Notes under the pieces: model-generated
The model's database searches: none
What the model was told of the DNA's origin: nothing
The model's input: only the letters and a program-made list of their open reading frames with translations
Made by a program: the position numbers and the translations under genes
Shown: in pieces, positions 12,328 through 25,013 of the stretch
Layout of the letters: each line of letters starts with the position of its first letter
Position numbering within the stretch: position 1 is the first letter of the stretch
Assembly: GCA_963969345.1 (NCBI GenBank)
Contig: OZ017769.1
Location: forward strand, 10,729,725-10,793,724
Reading direction: 5' to 3'
From: Turbatrix aceti
Taxonomy: Eukaryota > Nematoda > Chromadorea > Rhabditida > Panagrolaimidae
Length of the DNA: 64,000 nt

Positions 12328-15300
12328 TTATGCCGGGCTGACAGTTTCCGAGTGAGCCTCGATCTCGACCACGGTAGCAACGGGAACGGAAACACTGTGT
12401 TCTTCCACCGTTGATTCGGCTACCGATTCGGTGGGTACTTCAGCTTCGCCGGGGTTTGAAGTCGATTGAGAACATCCCGATTCTTCGGCCGGGGCGACAG
12501 CAGCAGCAGACGGTTGCTTATCGGTGCTCGCCCTGGCCGACTGCGGGCCAGATCCGCTGTTGGTCGCCGCAACCGAACGAGCTCCGTCGGACGCGCCCTT
12601 CGAGTTCGAATCCTCGTCGCTTCGGGCAACAGGAGTCGACGACGCGTTCGCAACTGTCGGGCTCGGAGTTTGCGAGTTCGAGTTGGAAAGCCTGACCGAC
12701 GACTGGAGAGACTGCCGAGCCGAACTGAGCGGGCTGCGAGTCGATCCCCACGCAGGATCAGTGGTGGCGAAACGAGTCTGGTCAATCGTCCTGAAGCCGG
12801 GCAGGGGCGCAGCAGGGGCAGACGGTGAAGAGTTCAGGTTCGACGACGAACCCGAAGCAGTTGCCTGGCTCGCAGCGCCGTTGCCGTTGGTGAGGCCGCC
12901 AGGAGCCAAGTTGAGAGACTGCGGCTTTCCGGCGAGTGGCTTCGTACGCTGGATCACACGCATACCTCCACCGTTCATGGATTTGTCACCATTGACCTGA
13001 AAATTCAAAAAAAAACAGTGAAAATGTTTTGTAGATAAAAAATAACTCACCCGCATACGGTTATTTCTCGGATGGGTTCCGGTGTACGCAGGCATGAGAT
13101 TGCCGACCGTCGGATCCCTTGGACAATCGATGCGTCCCTCGATCGAGACCTGACAGATGCGCGAAGCAATGCAGTACTGCGTCCGGGTGAAAGCCTGGCT
13201 CTTGAGGCAGAGACGAATCTGGTTGTTGCCAGACTGCAGATTTCGTGGGAAGAAAAGGAAGTTGGATACGCGCGACAGACTGGCATCTACGTGCTGGTTG
13301 TTGACGTAGGCATTGACGACGGGGGACACATTGCACGCCCGAACGTGTGCCATCGCACCCGTATTCTTGAACTCAACGACGGCAAACTCCAGAAGGTAGA
13401 TGCAGTTGGGCTCGGGCCGGGGTGGAAGTTCAAAGTTGTACACCACGTTGGGCGATTCAATGATCGGGGCAACAAAGATGGACGAATGGACGACAGATCG
13501 CGTCTTGAAATACGTAATCACCCGGTTTCGAGCAGCTTCCATGCCGCGGTTAAACTCCCTTTCGTGCTCGTCAAAGATTTCCTCGACGTCCTTCGATATG
13601 AGGGGTCGGTATCTTGCGCGAGCTGAAAAAAACAGTTCAATAAAATGTTTCAAAGTTTTAGAAAATGAATCAAACCTCGGATAAAGTCAAGTCCAGCACG
13701 AAGCAGAAGCTTGACCATAATGTGGTCTCTTCGGCGAATTGCCACGCCAATGGGCTGCTCATCGCCGGCAACGGAGTTGACAGACGTGCCGCTGCTGCTG
13801 AGGATCCGTGCCATGCAGTATGCCTTCGATTCGACAGCCACGTGCAGAGGGGTTCGTCCGGCGTTGTCGGCACAGTTGATCGACATGCCGTGCTCGATGC
13901 ACATGCGAAGAATGGCGCAGTACTTGTGCTCGATGGTGCAGGGAAGGTTTACGATCTAAAAAAAGCAAAAAAAAATAGGGGATTACGGCGATTTTTGTTT
14001 GCAATTGATCGTTTTTGGGGCAATAACATTTTTTGTGGTCTAAATTTAAGAATTGTAAAAAAAAATAATGTCAAAAATTGAAAAAATTGTTGTAAATAAA
14101 AAATCTGGTATAAATGATCAGAACAAAAAAATTGGAAAAAAAACTCACGTGATGAGCAACTGGCAAATCTTCATGCATGATAGTGAAGTCGACCCCGACA
14201 GAGTTGAGTGTATAAAAGATTCGTGAAACATCCCCAGCACGAATAGAACTGATCAGCGTACCCATGTCGTGAATTACAGGAGCCCGAATCGTAGAAGTTT
14301 CAGTCAGTATCGGACGACTACTGTCTGTTTCCGGACGAATTTCGTAATCGTCGAGAAAAGCCAAATCAGTCATTCTGACTACCTTCGTAGGCAGCGGCAC
14401 TTCGTCGACCTTCGTCCGACGCCGATGCTGTGGTGGCGGTGGCAGGGGAGGCGACAGAGTCGGGCGTTGCTGATAATGTCCTCCGCCAAGGGATGTTGCC
14501 GTCGTGGATTGGTAGGCAGGTTGCCGTGCCGTGGTCGGGTGGGTAAGGGAAGCTCGATTGTACGGCTTGATGACTACCCGATGACCGGGCGAGAGCGGAG
14601 TTGACGTCGCCTGGGGACCATCGGCACGGGGTACCTTGGGGGGCGTGTCTGAGGCCGGCAACGTGTGACTGTAACCGCGTTTGAGACGAATGGCACCTGG
14701 CAGTGGGGGCTGCCCTCCCGGAGGTTGTGGCCGGGTGTCAGACTGAGGAGACGAGATTTGTCCGGGTTTGGGAGGACTGGTCGTAGACGACGGCTTGCTG
14801 ACAGACTGTTTGGAGGCATCGGCATTTGCATCGGGGGCCTTGGTTTGGGAAGGCGAACGTGATTCGGCTGAAATTTGGATTTTTTGGTATTCGGCATCGA
14901 ATGAATCAAAATAGGGGATTTTAGGTAAAAATGGGTCTAAGAAGTCAAATTTTGTATTGAAATTGGTAAAATGAAAAAAAAACCAAAAAAACTAACCTTC
15001 ATCCGTAGTCGACTTGTCATCGTCAGAATCCGTGACGCCCTTCTGTTCGTCGGCAGCTACGCGAGCAAACTCAGCCTGTGCAGCGATTGCAGACTTCCTC
15101 TTGGGACGAATATTTACAGGCACGATGTTCTTCTTCCGTCCGCCCCCTGTCGACTTCGTTGCACCCGAAGCAGACGGATTTTCCTTCGGGGTCGCAGAAG
15201 CAGCAGTTGCCGCAACATCGGTCGGAGTCTTCGGTTGGAAGCTCGCAGTCTGCAGAGACCGTGGTTCAACGGTTGAAGCACGAAGGCCACGAGGCGTGGT

Positions 15301-16609
15301 GTTTGCCAGGGTCTCAGATGGGGGGGCAGGATGATGAAGGTGTTGTCCACGGCGAGAACGGGTCGTTGGCTCGGAGGTCGGTGTGACAGACTGGCCTTTC
15401 TTCGACGGATCCGAAGATGTTAGCGATGTCCGCATCGCGGATCGCGTTACTCGCTCCGATGTATTACATGCCAGAGATGCGAGTTCCTGAAAAAAATTGT
15501 GAAATAAAAATGTGAAAAATAATTGACCTAAAAAATACCTTCGATGCCTTATTATAAGTAAGCACTTTGCGGCTTCGGAGCTTCATCTTACAAAAATAAT
15601 TTACGTTTAATTACAAAAAATTACCAAAGTCAAAAAAATTAAGAAAAAGTGCAAAATGAAAAAAAAGAGTGGCGAGAATGAAAAAGGCGTACAGTACTTG
15701 AGTCTCAAAACGAAATTGCGCGTGTGATCGAACGCGACTTTATCACTCGAATCAATTTTAAATTTTGTTTCTATTACGTTCTTATTTGCCTACGATATTT
15801 TTTGTTATTTTTGATCTTTTTTGAATATTCTGACTCCTTTTGTGACCCAAAAAGCTACTCACCATCTCGGATTGCGAGTATACACGTGAACTTTTGAGAA
15901 GATTGAGTTCGCGCGCGGTTTGCTTATTTTTTTGCGCAATTTCAGTCTTGAAGAACGCCGGCAATACCTGATCAACATTTGGTGCGTTCTTGCGGAGCGC
16001 CTTTGACTTGGGAGATAGGGAAGCGTAGTCTGCGCCTTCAAACTCAGTACTGGCACCAGCTGGGGCTAGGGCAGATGCGGGGGTGACGTCGATCTCCATG
16101 GGAGCATCCGGTAGAGCCGAGGCAGTGATCGGAGCACCCTCGTGCTCCGGCTCAGGTACGTCGGTTTCGATGGCATCGCCATCGACCGCCGGAGCGGTGA
16201 TTGTGCTGATATCAGCCGCCACGCTGTCATCGGGGGCTCCACTAGATGTGGATGAGACGTCTGCAGGCCCAGCCGGGGCGAGGGAGGTTGACCGGGAAGG
16301 TCCGGCAGCCGACGATGTGGCAGCACCCGCGACGCTTTTTCGAACGTTTACGCCCCGCTTTCGCTTTTTGGATTTCCGATGTTTAATGATGACCAATTCA
16401 TTTTTTCGGTCTTCTTCCAGCGCGAGTTTCTGCCCGCCAAGGTTGTTCCAATACTCCTGCTTGTAACCTCGGAGTGCTTCGCCGACGAGGTTGTTCTCCG
16501 GCTCCCAGGTGTCTTCGTCCGGACCGTAAGACGACCAACGTACGCGGAATTCAGTTGTGAGTTTGCCGTTGGCGTGTTGCGTGAAACGGTGACCGACGAG
16601 TTTTTCGAC
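12328..16609 (-). CDS. Chromodomain plus ankyrin-repeat protein, MPP8-like layout (5' exon not found)
   Basis: Seven exons chain in phase: 16609-15863, 15586-15539, 15486-14997, 14867-14149, 13955-13676, 13622-13051 and 12996-12328, giving at least 1,174 residues. The first carries a chromodomain, VEKLVGHRF through VRWSSYGPDEDTWEPENNL, with the W-x-x-Y and DTWEP aromatic cage signature. Long disordered Ser/Pro/Ala regions follow. Exon 13955-13676 encodes ankyrin repeats (NAGRTPLHVAVE, PIGVAIRRRD, KLLLRAGLDF). A globular domain of about 190 residues follows (exon 13622-13051), then a disordered acidic tail. Chromodomain, ankyrins and a C-terminal domain in this order are the layout of MPP8, the H3K9me3 reader of the HUSH complex. 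Orthology is an inference. The acceptor before residue 1 shows that an upstream exon exists, possibly in the 16977-17700 region. Confidence 0.72.
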
Positions 16610-16976
16610 CTGCAAAGTGGGGTGGTTAAATTGGGGTAAGATTTTTGGGGTAACGTAAATTTAGGCACGATTCGGGTAATTTCCTTTTTTGTTAAAAAAT
16701 ACGTTGGAATTCTTCTGCGGTACTAAAACATAAAACAAAAATCAAGTGACCCAAAAATGTTATTTTTCAGTTTATAAATTTTTACATCCATGTCAGAAAA
16801 ATTATTTTTGTTGTATCGAAGGCTATACAACTCCTAAAATCGTAAGCCAGTTATTTCAAAAAAACGTTTTCTTCAGTCCTTGTCGTAAATTTACGGCACA
16901 AATTTTCTAAAACCGTTGATTTGTTTTTTTCATCGAAAAAGGATAAAGTTTTTTTACGGTACCGAATTCTCATGTC

Positions 16977-17672
16977 TTACGACGAAAAGTCCTCCATAAA
17001 ATCGTCTTTTTCAGTCCCTGAAGCCCCAAAAGAGTTGTAAAAACCCACATTGAAGTACTCGTTGTCGCTCTGATTCCTTTCAGCCGCAGACGCCGGCTCA
17101 TCGCTAGCACCCGTCTTCTTCGGCGAAGCTCCCTTCTTTTTCCGCTTCCCGTCATCCTGGGGTTGCTGGCTGAGTGAGCGTAGCTGTCGTTCACTTCTCG
17201 CCGAAGATGCGAGAGCAGCCTGTCGCTGGGGTGGTGGGGGATGGGATTGGCTTGGTGAAGCCTCGACCACCTGGGTACTTTTCCGCTTCCGTCCTGGGGT
17301 GGCAACTGGCTCTGGGTTTGCGGGTTCAGGGGGTGGTGCGGTGGACGGTGACGCAGCGATCACAGGCATTGCTGGGGGCACAGGGGGCGAGTTTGCAATC
17401 ACCTGGGCATGTGTTGCGGGGGAGGGAGTTCTCCGGGCCACTGGGGGCGACAGTCGGAGATCAACACGATCATCTGTCCGATGAGAAAGGATTTCAGGTG
17501 ATTCTGGATCCTCGTAGTCCTCGTCGTCACCGTTGATGACGACCTGGGCAGGTGGGATGATGTCGCGGGGAATGATGTTCGCCCAGGCCCTCACACGCCT
17601 CGGCAGCTGCTCGCTAACATCGATTCTGTCGACATTCGCATCGACGGGAACTTCAAACGTTTCCTCGTTCAT
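16977..17672 (-). CDS. Proline/serine-rich disordered protein, or 5' part of the chromodomain gene
   Basis: The open stretch runs from ATG at 17672 to TAA at 16977, 231 residues, behind a good TTTTTTAG acceptor at about 17700. The sequence starts MNEETFEVPVDANVDRID, then has an acidic patch, a long Pro/Ser/Ala region, a basic KRKKKG patch and an acidic end FMEDFSS. The stop codon overlaps a possible splice donor (TCGTAAGA at 16974-16981), so this could be an upstream exon of the chromodomain gene. The phases do not fit directly to the exon at 16609, and I could not find a bridging exon. No recognised domain. Confidence 0.45.
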   Translation of the reverse strand: MNEETFEVPVDANVDRIDVSEQLPRRVRAWANIIPRDIIPPAQVVINGDDEDYEDPESPEILSHRTDDRVDLRLSPPVARRTPSPATHAQVIANSPPVPPAMPVIAASPSTAPPPEPANPEPVATPGRKRKSTQVVEASPSQSHPPPPQRQAALASSARSERQLRSLSQQPQDDGKRKKKGASPKKTGASDEPASAAERNQSDNEYFNVGFYNSFGASGTEKDDFMEDFSS

Positions 17673-17699
17673 CTGCTCGCGTTCAAAATTCAAGAACTA

Positions 17700-18814
17700 A
17701 AAAAGACTCGTTCAAATCAATTGTATCTGTTTGATAGAATTTAAAATTTCAATTTGAGAAAGGAAGAAAAGCGCGGTCGAAAGAAAGAAAACGTGGAGCC
17801 GTAGCGTCGCTGTGGTATAAAAAAACGAAGCGAAGGAAGAGAGCAAAGGAGAAAACTCGATCACTCAACAACGCACACACGGACTGAATTGAAAATGTCC
17901 GTGCAGGACAACGGCGCACGCGCAATTGCTCCGCCTTTCTTAGAAATCGATTTTTTGAACACCACAACACGCTTCGCTGGTTGGTTGGTTGGCGTCTGTT
18001 TGTTGTATGGTGGCTGTTTGAAAGCCTTCCGACGCACATCGGGCAACCCGCCAATTTTTACGACTATGGTTTATGTTCAAAAAATTTTTCTATTGTTTGT
18101 TGTATCGATTTTTTGGTGTTCTACAATGCATGATAAGATATGGGGAAAATTATTTTTTTTCAAAAGTCAAAGTAGAAACAAAAGAAGGAACAAGAAAATG
18201 AGATGTTGTGCAAAAATATGTGAATTACGACAGTCATTGCATATCGACCACCACTTATCTCACGACAGAGGTGTAAAAAGTGACACACGTTGGGATCCGA
18301 GGCAACGGAACAAGTGAAAAAATGACATCCTGACGGACGACAATTATAAAAACGGAAAAAAAGCAAAATCAATAGTCGTGTCAGGACCATATTCCGATTG
18401 AAGCTTGCGCCCAGTTACGGTCACAGGTAGCTTTTTGTCGCAAGAAAATGTGTGTACACCGACGTTTGATTAAAATACGACACCGTAATTTTTGAAAGGT
18501 ACTGTAAAACATGTTATGAACCCAATCGCCAAGCAAACTCTCAAGTTGACAAAAAACAAATGAAAATTCTAAAACGAAACAAAACAAAGTTTGTGAAAGT
18601 ACGTTTAGCGTCAACAACCGTAATTTTTTTAAAGTACCGTAATACATGGACACACACAATCGTCGATCAAATTCTCGCTTTGTTTTCCAGAACATTCCGT
18701 GCATTTTTGCAAAGCAAACTTTATTTTCCTGTTACCAGCTACAGATCAGTTACAACCACTGAACGCGCGACGCACATCATGTTGTCCGTCTCACCGAATT
18801 GAGGCACCTCAAGC
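17700..18814. other. Intergenic region with no supported gene
   Basis: A plus-strand open stretch at 17889-18317 and a minus-strand one at 17861-18046 overlap each other. Neither has a recognisable domain or splice support. A TATAAAA-like site lies near 17815. I see nothing else. Confidence 0.4.
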
Positions 18815-19518
18815 TTATTCCTTCTTTTCTTCTACCTTCTGTTCAGAGTCCTTTTTCTCGTCCTTTAAATCCTAAAATGTGTATTTATGTGCCAAGAACG
18901 TCAAGAACCAACCTTCTTTTCATCCTTCTTCTCTTCCTTCTTCTCATCCTTCTTTTCGGCTTCCTTCTTCGAGTCCTTTTTTTCTTCGTCCTTCTTCTCA
19001 TCCTTCTTGTCGTCCTTCTTTTCTTCGTCCTTCTTCTCTTCCTTCTTCTCGTCTTCCTTCTTTTCCTCCTTCTTATCGTCGTCCTTCTTATCCTCCTTCT
19101 TGAAGTCGACGTAGAGGCGCTTGACTCCGGTTATGTCGCCCTTGTGCTCCTGCCAGAAAGCCCGAGGCGCCTTCTTTGCGTCATCGGTGACCTTGATGTA
19201 GTAGAAGGCGACGTAGTGCCGCCCACTGTCGGGAACTGTCTTTCCGCCGTTGAAGGTGATCTGAAAACGCTGTTTTCAGGTGAAACTTCCAAGGAGGCAT
19301 AAACAAACCGTGACGGTAGATGACTCATCCTGCTTGAGTACTCCAATGGGTGGGCGAATGCGAAAGAGTTCATTTGACGTACATTTGACCTTGTACGCAA
19401 CTCTTTCTTTGGTCGGATTTGTAATCTTGAGCTGCGTCGAAACGGGATCTTCACCAAGCTTCTTGGACGTAAAGCTGAGGCGTTCCGCAGGATCGAGCTT
19501 GAGGGCAAAGTCAGACAT
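18815..19518 (-). CDS. MSP-domain protein with a Lys/Glu/Asp repeat tail
   Basis: Exons 19518-19309, 19260-18913 and 18871-18815 encode 204 residues. Residues about 1-115 form a major sperm protein domain (LKLDPAERLSFTSKKLG, LKITNPTKERVAYKVKC, IRPPIGVLKQDESSTV, DFKKE). The rest is an almost pure KKDEKK/KKEEKK repeat tail of some 85 residues. MSP-domain proteins act as sperm cytoskeletal or signalling proteins in nematodes, and as VAP-type membrane tethers in all animals. No TM helix is present, so this is not VAP. The tail is unusual and should be disordered and highly charged. Confidence 0.88.
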
Positions 19519-21384
19519 AGTTAGGAGGCAAACTACGCGACGGCGGTGATGACACGAAGTGAAGTCAACAACAACGCGACACCCACGACGGCGCTAGCAA
19601 TCAATGAATTAAAGCGTTGCCCAGCTGACTTTCACGAAAAGATGACTTTCTATGTAAATTTGAATACCCGTGACATTGCTTTGTTTTTGAGGAAGCGTGT
19701 TCTATGGGATCACATAATTGAGGGTATATTCAAATTTTGGAACAGTACCAGTGTTGGTGGTTTGTTGTTGATGGCTTTCTCAGCGGTCAGTTGCTTTACC
19801 CCAAGTATAAGATTTGTCGACATTGACATGCAATTACCGATACCACCAGAACGTTGAAGATATGGGAACTCGAATCATGCAATATATGTACAACAGTTTT
19901 TTTTTATTTATATTTGAAAAAAATTCGAAATCAATTTGTTGAGTGACACAATACTTTCAAATTCTTTGATTAGGAAATTTTTTGACGCCTTGCGACGATG
20001 ATTCAAAACAGCCCTCACAGCATGGTGAAAGGAAAACCGAGGTGATCTTTTTTGGTTTGTTTGCGTTCTCGAAAAATGTTAGCCGATGATGATGAAGGGG
20101 AAGGCAGAAGGTGTACGATTGTTTACAACCTTGCTGTTTTATTTTTTGTCATTTTAGTCACAGCTACAACATCGCTAACAGTTCGGTATGTGGTTTTTAT
20201 ATTGCAACATTTTTTTTATAGATTTTTGACACTTCGACAAAGTATTTAAATTTAATAACGTTTTTAAGAATCCAGATGATTTCCGAATGGATGCACAGAT
20301 GCTTATATACATGCAGAAATACTCACTGGAGTTCAATCGTGTCCCAGTCATTTACAACTTTTTTTCATGCCGGTGCATGTTATTACAACTAGAAGTACGT
20401 TAGTACACAAGTTATATTTATTATCACGAGAATCAGCTGTTGTTCTAGGCGAATCTGTCAGGCAGTACACAGTATATGCACCCGCACTGGCATAAAGAGC
20501 ACTAAAGGAGCACAACGGGCGAGAAAGGCGCGTAGGAGCTATCAAGGATCAGAACGAAAATGAAGGAGCACAATGAAGCGCACTGCGCAACATTATCCAT
20601 CTTCCTGTGATGCTTATTCAAATTCTTTCGATAAAAACAAACTAATTAGAATTACGAGTCACAACGAAGCACATGAACGCGAACGTGTCACAAAAAAAAC
20701 ACTCGCAAAGCCTTCCCCCCTGTTGTGCTCCTTATGCGAGTGCGGGTGTCTGGGAACAGCGTCGATCGCTTCCTTCATCCCCGTTAGAAAGCGACGCCCG
20801 TTGGAAAATAGTTGTTCTCACTAACCTACCGAACGGCCCTTTACTTGGCAATAATGTTGCAGGTAAAAACCTCAAAAACCTCTGACTGACATGAGTCAAG
20901 CATTCCAGCGGCTTGAACTTGCCTTTTATAAGGAATTCCTATAGTATCAGAAGATTCCATATTTTTTGGCCTTTTTGATATCTTAGTTTTTTATTTCATA
21001 AAAAAATGTTTTTTTTGTATCCTTCAATTCGCTTCATAAAATTTACGTTATCAAATTCTGATTTGTTTGCCTGCGCAGCAATCAGCTGCACGACAAAGAC
21101 ACACGTAGTCTGTGATTTGAAAGTGTCCATTCTGTGAGTCGACTGTGGAACAAAGTTTTGCGCTGTCGACTCCAATGTGCAGGAGACCGGTGATTACGGG
21201 ATGACTTTGTGCTCAGTCGTGAGGCCACGTGCTTGTACATGCGTACACAGGGTGTAGCACCTACCCCCACCTAGAAAAGAGAGGCCGGGAGAAGGCAGTT
21301 CACTCAGATTTTTTTGTGTCTATCGTCGTCGCTTGCTGACATCTCTTTTTCTTTGTTTGATATTGTCTTCATTGCTGGCCCACA
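19519..21384. other. Intergenic region, one inverted repeat, one weak small membrane ORF
   Basis: A 26-base near-perfect inverted repeat has arms at 20477-20502 (CACCCGCACTGGCATAAAG) and 20725-20749, with GGAGCAC motifs between, suggesting a small transposon remnant. A short open stretch from ATG at 20078 encodes an acidic start and a hydrophobic helix (VLFFVILVTATTSL), which could be a first exon. Support is weak. I see no other gene. Confidence 0.4.
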
Positions 21385-23402
21385 ATGACGGCGACGAGCC
21401 AGCAGTCTTCCCGTCTGCTAACATGGACTCCCCTGTTGTCGCTGATGCACAATGTTGCATTCTTTATCGTGATGACCAACAATGCCATGTACGCAAAGCA
21501 CTACGGCATACCGGATACAACACTGGGATTTTCGGGTACCTTTTATGGTATCTTGCAAATGATTGGCGCGCCTTTCTTTTCAACAATCGTGGAAAAGTAT
21601 GGGTTGAAGAGGAGTGCACAGAGCGTACACATGACTACGGCGGTCATGCATGGAATATGGTATTTGTTGCCTGTGAGTTGATTGGTTTGGGCTGGATCAT
21701 ATATGTTCTGGAGGGTAACAAGCAAATTCTTGGTTTAGACAATGTGCAGCGGATTTGTTTTGGCCAAGTTACGGATGCTAAAAATGACATTTTTACAGAT
21801 TTGAAGTGGCATGGCACAAAAAATACAAATTTTCTAGGACAAATTCGACTTAGTTTTTTATGCAGAATCCGGTAAAAAAATACATACATATAAAAACAAA
21901 AGAAAATGCAAAACTAAAAATTCGATTTTTACGGCACAGTGTCGAAAATTGATCAAAACTTTAGTTTGGCATTTTTTGAAGCGTCTTCACTTCATTTAAT
22001 TTTTTAACGGATTCTCCATAACAAATTATGTCAAATGGTAGCTTCTTCAAACAAAATGGGGTTTTCGAACAACCCGGCCCTATTTTTCGTTTTGGCCCCG
22101 ATCTTGTTGCGCAGAAGGAAAAAACAATTGAGTCTCAAAAACAGGTGTTTCTCAATTAACTAACTTGCGCGGAAAATCACATTAAAATCGCGCAAAAGTC
22201 ATTATTCTAACCTTTTTGCGAGTTGAACAAGATCTTACGAACAAGATCTTTGACATGCGTGCCCAATTTTTTACCACACGTCATTTTGTGTTTAAATTGC
22301 ACCACGTTGTACGTAATCTGCTGATAAGTGTTATGATGCAAAGCTATAAGGACAGTGAAATGTGAGCCATAATCGATTGTTAAAAGATGGATACCATCAG
22401 TCATAAATCATGTATCACTTTTACAGAACACTTTTGGTCTGTTCGCATCAAACTTGTTTGGTCTACTGATTCATGGACCAGTCACTTTTCAAACTATTAT
22501 CTCATTTGCTACTGCACCTGGTAGTGATGAGCGTACCAAGTACTTTGGCAAACTCGGCTTGACCTTTGGCGTATCCTTCATGCTGGCTCCTGCGGTCAAC
22601 GTTATCGCTTCCAAGGTTTCTTTGGATCCTGGAGCGAACATTCTCGCTGCCATCGGGATCTCCGTTATTGGTGCAATTTTGTCAGAGGTCGTGTTAAATG
22701 ATTTGGATGCCATGGAGGCTAGTGAAGCCGCCAAGGAATCGGAAAAATCTAAGGAAGCAAAGCCACAGGATTGGAGCAAGCTGACGGGTATCTTAAAACG
22801 ACCGAATGTGCTTTCTGCGTTCTTGCAACGTGGATTTCCAATTTTGGCCATACATGCATCATTTTTTGCCAATCAGGTGGGTAACTTGCACGCAACCTGC
22901 GAAATAAAAAAACATTTAGTTGTACATGATCGAAAAATTCGACATTTCACCTGGTCTGAACAGCTTCAATCAAGCCTTCCTCGGAATCGTTCTCATGCTT
23001 TCTCACGCATTTGTTGGCACGATTCGTCATTATTTTGGAGAAAAACTCATTCCCACGGTGCACAAGGCGATCATCGTTGCGGGATTGTTCTATCTCTACT
23101 TTGAGTACCTCTTCTTCTTCTACATCATCCTGATCCTCATCCTCGTTGCCATGCCGATTCTCATGAATGAGATTGACGGCATTTTGACTTCAGCGGTTGA
23201 AAAAAGAGACGAAGCCTATCTACTGGGCGTCTCAAACAGCTCGTTGTCTTTCCTCAGGGCGGTTGCCCCGACCTTGGGCAGCTTCTTACTCGTAAACTTT
23301 GGTATCCAGAGTATTGGCGTTTTCATTATTGCTTGCGGCGGATTAGCTTTGATTATTGAAACTTTAACGCCGATTAGCACGCCAACGGTCAAAGAAGAAT
23401 AA
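21385..23402 (+). CDS. Major facilitator superfamily transporter
   Basis: Three exons in phase 0: 21385-21672, 22427-22876 and 22920-23402, giving 406 residues. The start is MTATSQQSS. Several hydrophobic helices are visible. The first half has TM helices around FIVMTNNAMYAKHYG, FYGILQMIGAPFFSTIVEKYGLKR (an MFS-like loop 2 motif) and SFMLAPAVNVIASK. A charged central loop (EASEAAKESEKSKEAK) separates the halves, and the C-half ends IIETLTPIST. The layout resembles MFSD9/MFSD10-like carriers, but the substrate is unknown. Intron 1 is 754 bases, long for this window. A missing small exon there cannot be excluded. Confidence 0.8.
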
Positions 23403-23538
23403 TTTTACAGTATTAACGGTTTTTTAATATGCGATAAATTTTATGGCATGGAAAGGATTTTGCTAGGACTTGCGTTAGTTGTCGTGAAACGGGGATCATT
23501 TAATTGCTTCTGATTTCTTTGAAACAAATAAATAGCAT

Positions 23539-25013
23539 TCACTTTGTGGTTCTTTCTGACAAAGCGGCTTGACTGTGTAGCAGCAGTTCTACGAAGTTAG
23601 GGGGCAAGTCAGGATCGTGCTCTTGAAGAGCACGTTCACAGTCCGCGGCGAGGTCTTGCACTGAAAATAAAATGCATTGCACATTTTTTAAAGTCATGAT
23701 TCTTACCCGTAGGCTTGTTATTCAGATAAACAATATGGGTATGAAGGGCATCCAGAGAAAGCTCAAACAACGAAGTGAGCAACAAGCCATGAAGACCATC
23801 GTCGTGTACTTTAGAAATAGTTTGCCCTTCGTGACTCGCCTGGGCCACACGCACGTGTCTTTCATAGCATTCCTTGGTTTGGCAGAAGGCATTACACTTG
23901 GGACAAATGATGGCTTCTGATTCCGGGGATGGCTTGAAGCAACGAAAGTCATCGCTTTCACGCAAGCAAATCGGGCACTGCCGGGAACAATTGTGACGTC
24001 TAAGATTGAAACGTACGCAATAGGCGCACATTTTTTCATTCTGAAATAAACGAATTTTTAAACAATTTAAAGATTGCGTATTGTTAAATTAATCAAGCTT
24101 ACAAATTCCGTCCAATGTGAAAGAGGTGCAAAGCGCTTTGTTTCAGAATTATAAATTAATAAATATGTATAACATGTTTCTGACAAACGCTCTGGAAGAT
24201 TGGTCATTATAATGCGAAGTGCAGTGTCGTAAATAATAAAAACTTGGTCTTCGTCATCAGAATCAGCATGTCGCAATGAATGAATTATCCGATCGATGTC
24301 AATTAGCGATAACGGATATTCAACGTCGGGCTGTATTTTTGAGTAAAACAGTAGCTCGTTGGCATGGTCATCAATATAATGTAAATACTTCGTAGACACG
24401 TATAACTCATATTGAGAGCATGCAGCAGCGTGGAAAAAGTTTTTTTCTACAGAAACATTGTTAAATTGATTCAAATACTTTTTGCAGTATTGACGAGCTA
24501 TGGAAACGGTGTATGATTTTAAATTTACTCGATTGGGAGTGTTTGTTTCTGAAAGACACATTGGGAGTCCAATTTGGGAATTTTGTTGAAACTAAAAAAT
24601 ACACACTTTTTACAATCCTGGATTTTATTTGATCTGAAGGAGTCGGAAGCATCGATAATAAGTCTTCAATTTCTTTTTCATTGGCTTTGAAGCGCTCTGC
24701 TCGCTTGTTTTCTAATTCTTTATTGTTTTCGGGTTTAATTCTTATTTCGTCGTCGATATCGGCATGAATTTTTTTCTTTCTTGTTTTCAAAACTATTTCA
24801 TACTTTTTCAAAAAAGAAATTCTAGTTTCAAGAACTTTGGTTTTTTCACGCAGTTCATAGTACAAATCCGTATCTTTTTCCGCAAATTCAAAACATCCTG
24901 AAAATTGTTTTATAAACGTTGTTTTTAAACTTTTTTAAATGAAAAAAACAATTACTCTGATAGACTTTAAGTGTGGTGTTAAATCTAGTGATTTCATTGC
25001 GGATAAAATCCAT
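23539..25013 (-). CDS. Coiled-coil / core / Cys-rich family member C, with C-terminal extension
   Basis: Five exons: 25013-24956 (58 nt), 24897-24607, 24548-24103, 24040-23707 and 23660-23539, giving 416 residues. It starts MDFIRNEITRF and has a Lys/Glu-rich coiled coil. Unlike A and B, an extra phase-1 intron separates coiled coil from core. The core has EKNFFHAAACSQY, YPLSLIDIDRIIHSLRH, FIIYDTALRIIMTNLPE and LLIYNSETKRFAPLS. The Cys module reads CAYC, HNCSRQCPICLRESDDFRCFK, CPKC, C, C-x3-H. A further module follows, ending in DCERALQE and a Leu-rich helix. The same ending appears in D and E. The two-exon tail sets this subgroup apart. Confidence 0.84.

Noticed and set aside
17889..18317. 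142-codon plus-strand frame
   Set aside because: No recognisable domain, Lys/Phe-rich second half from AT-rich DNA, and a competing antisense frame.
18879..19114. Ser/Phe-rich plus-strand frames
   Set aside because: They are the antisense of the Lys/Glu repeat tail of the MSP-domain gene.
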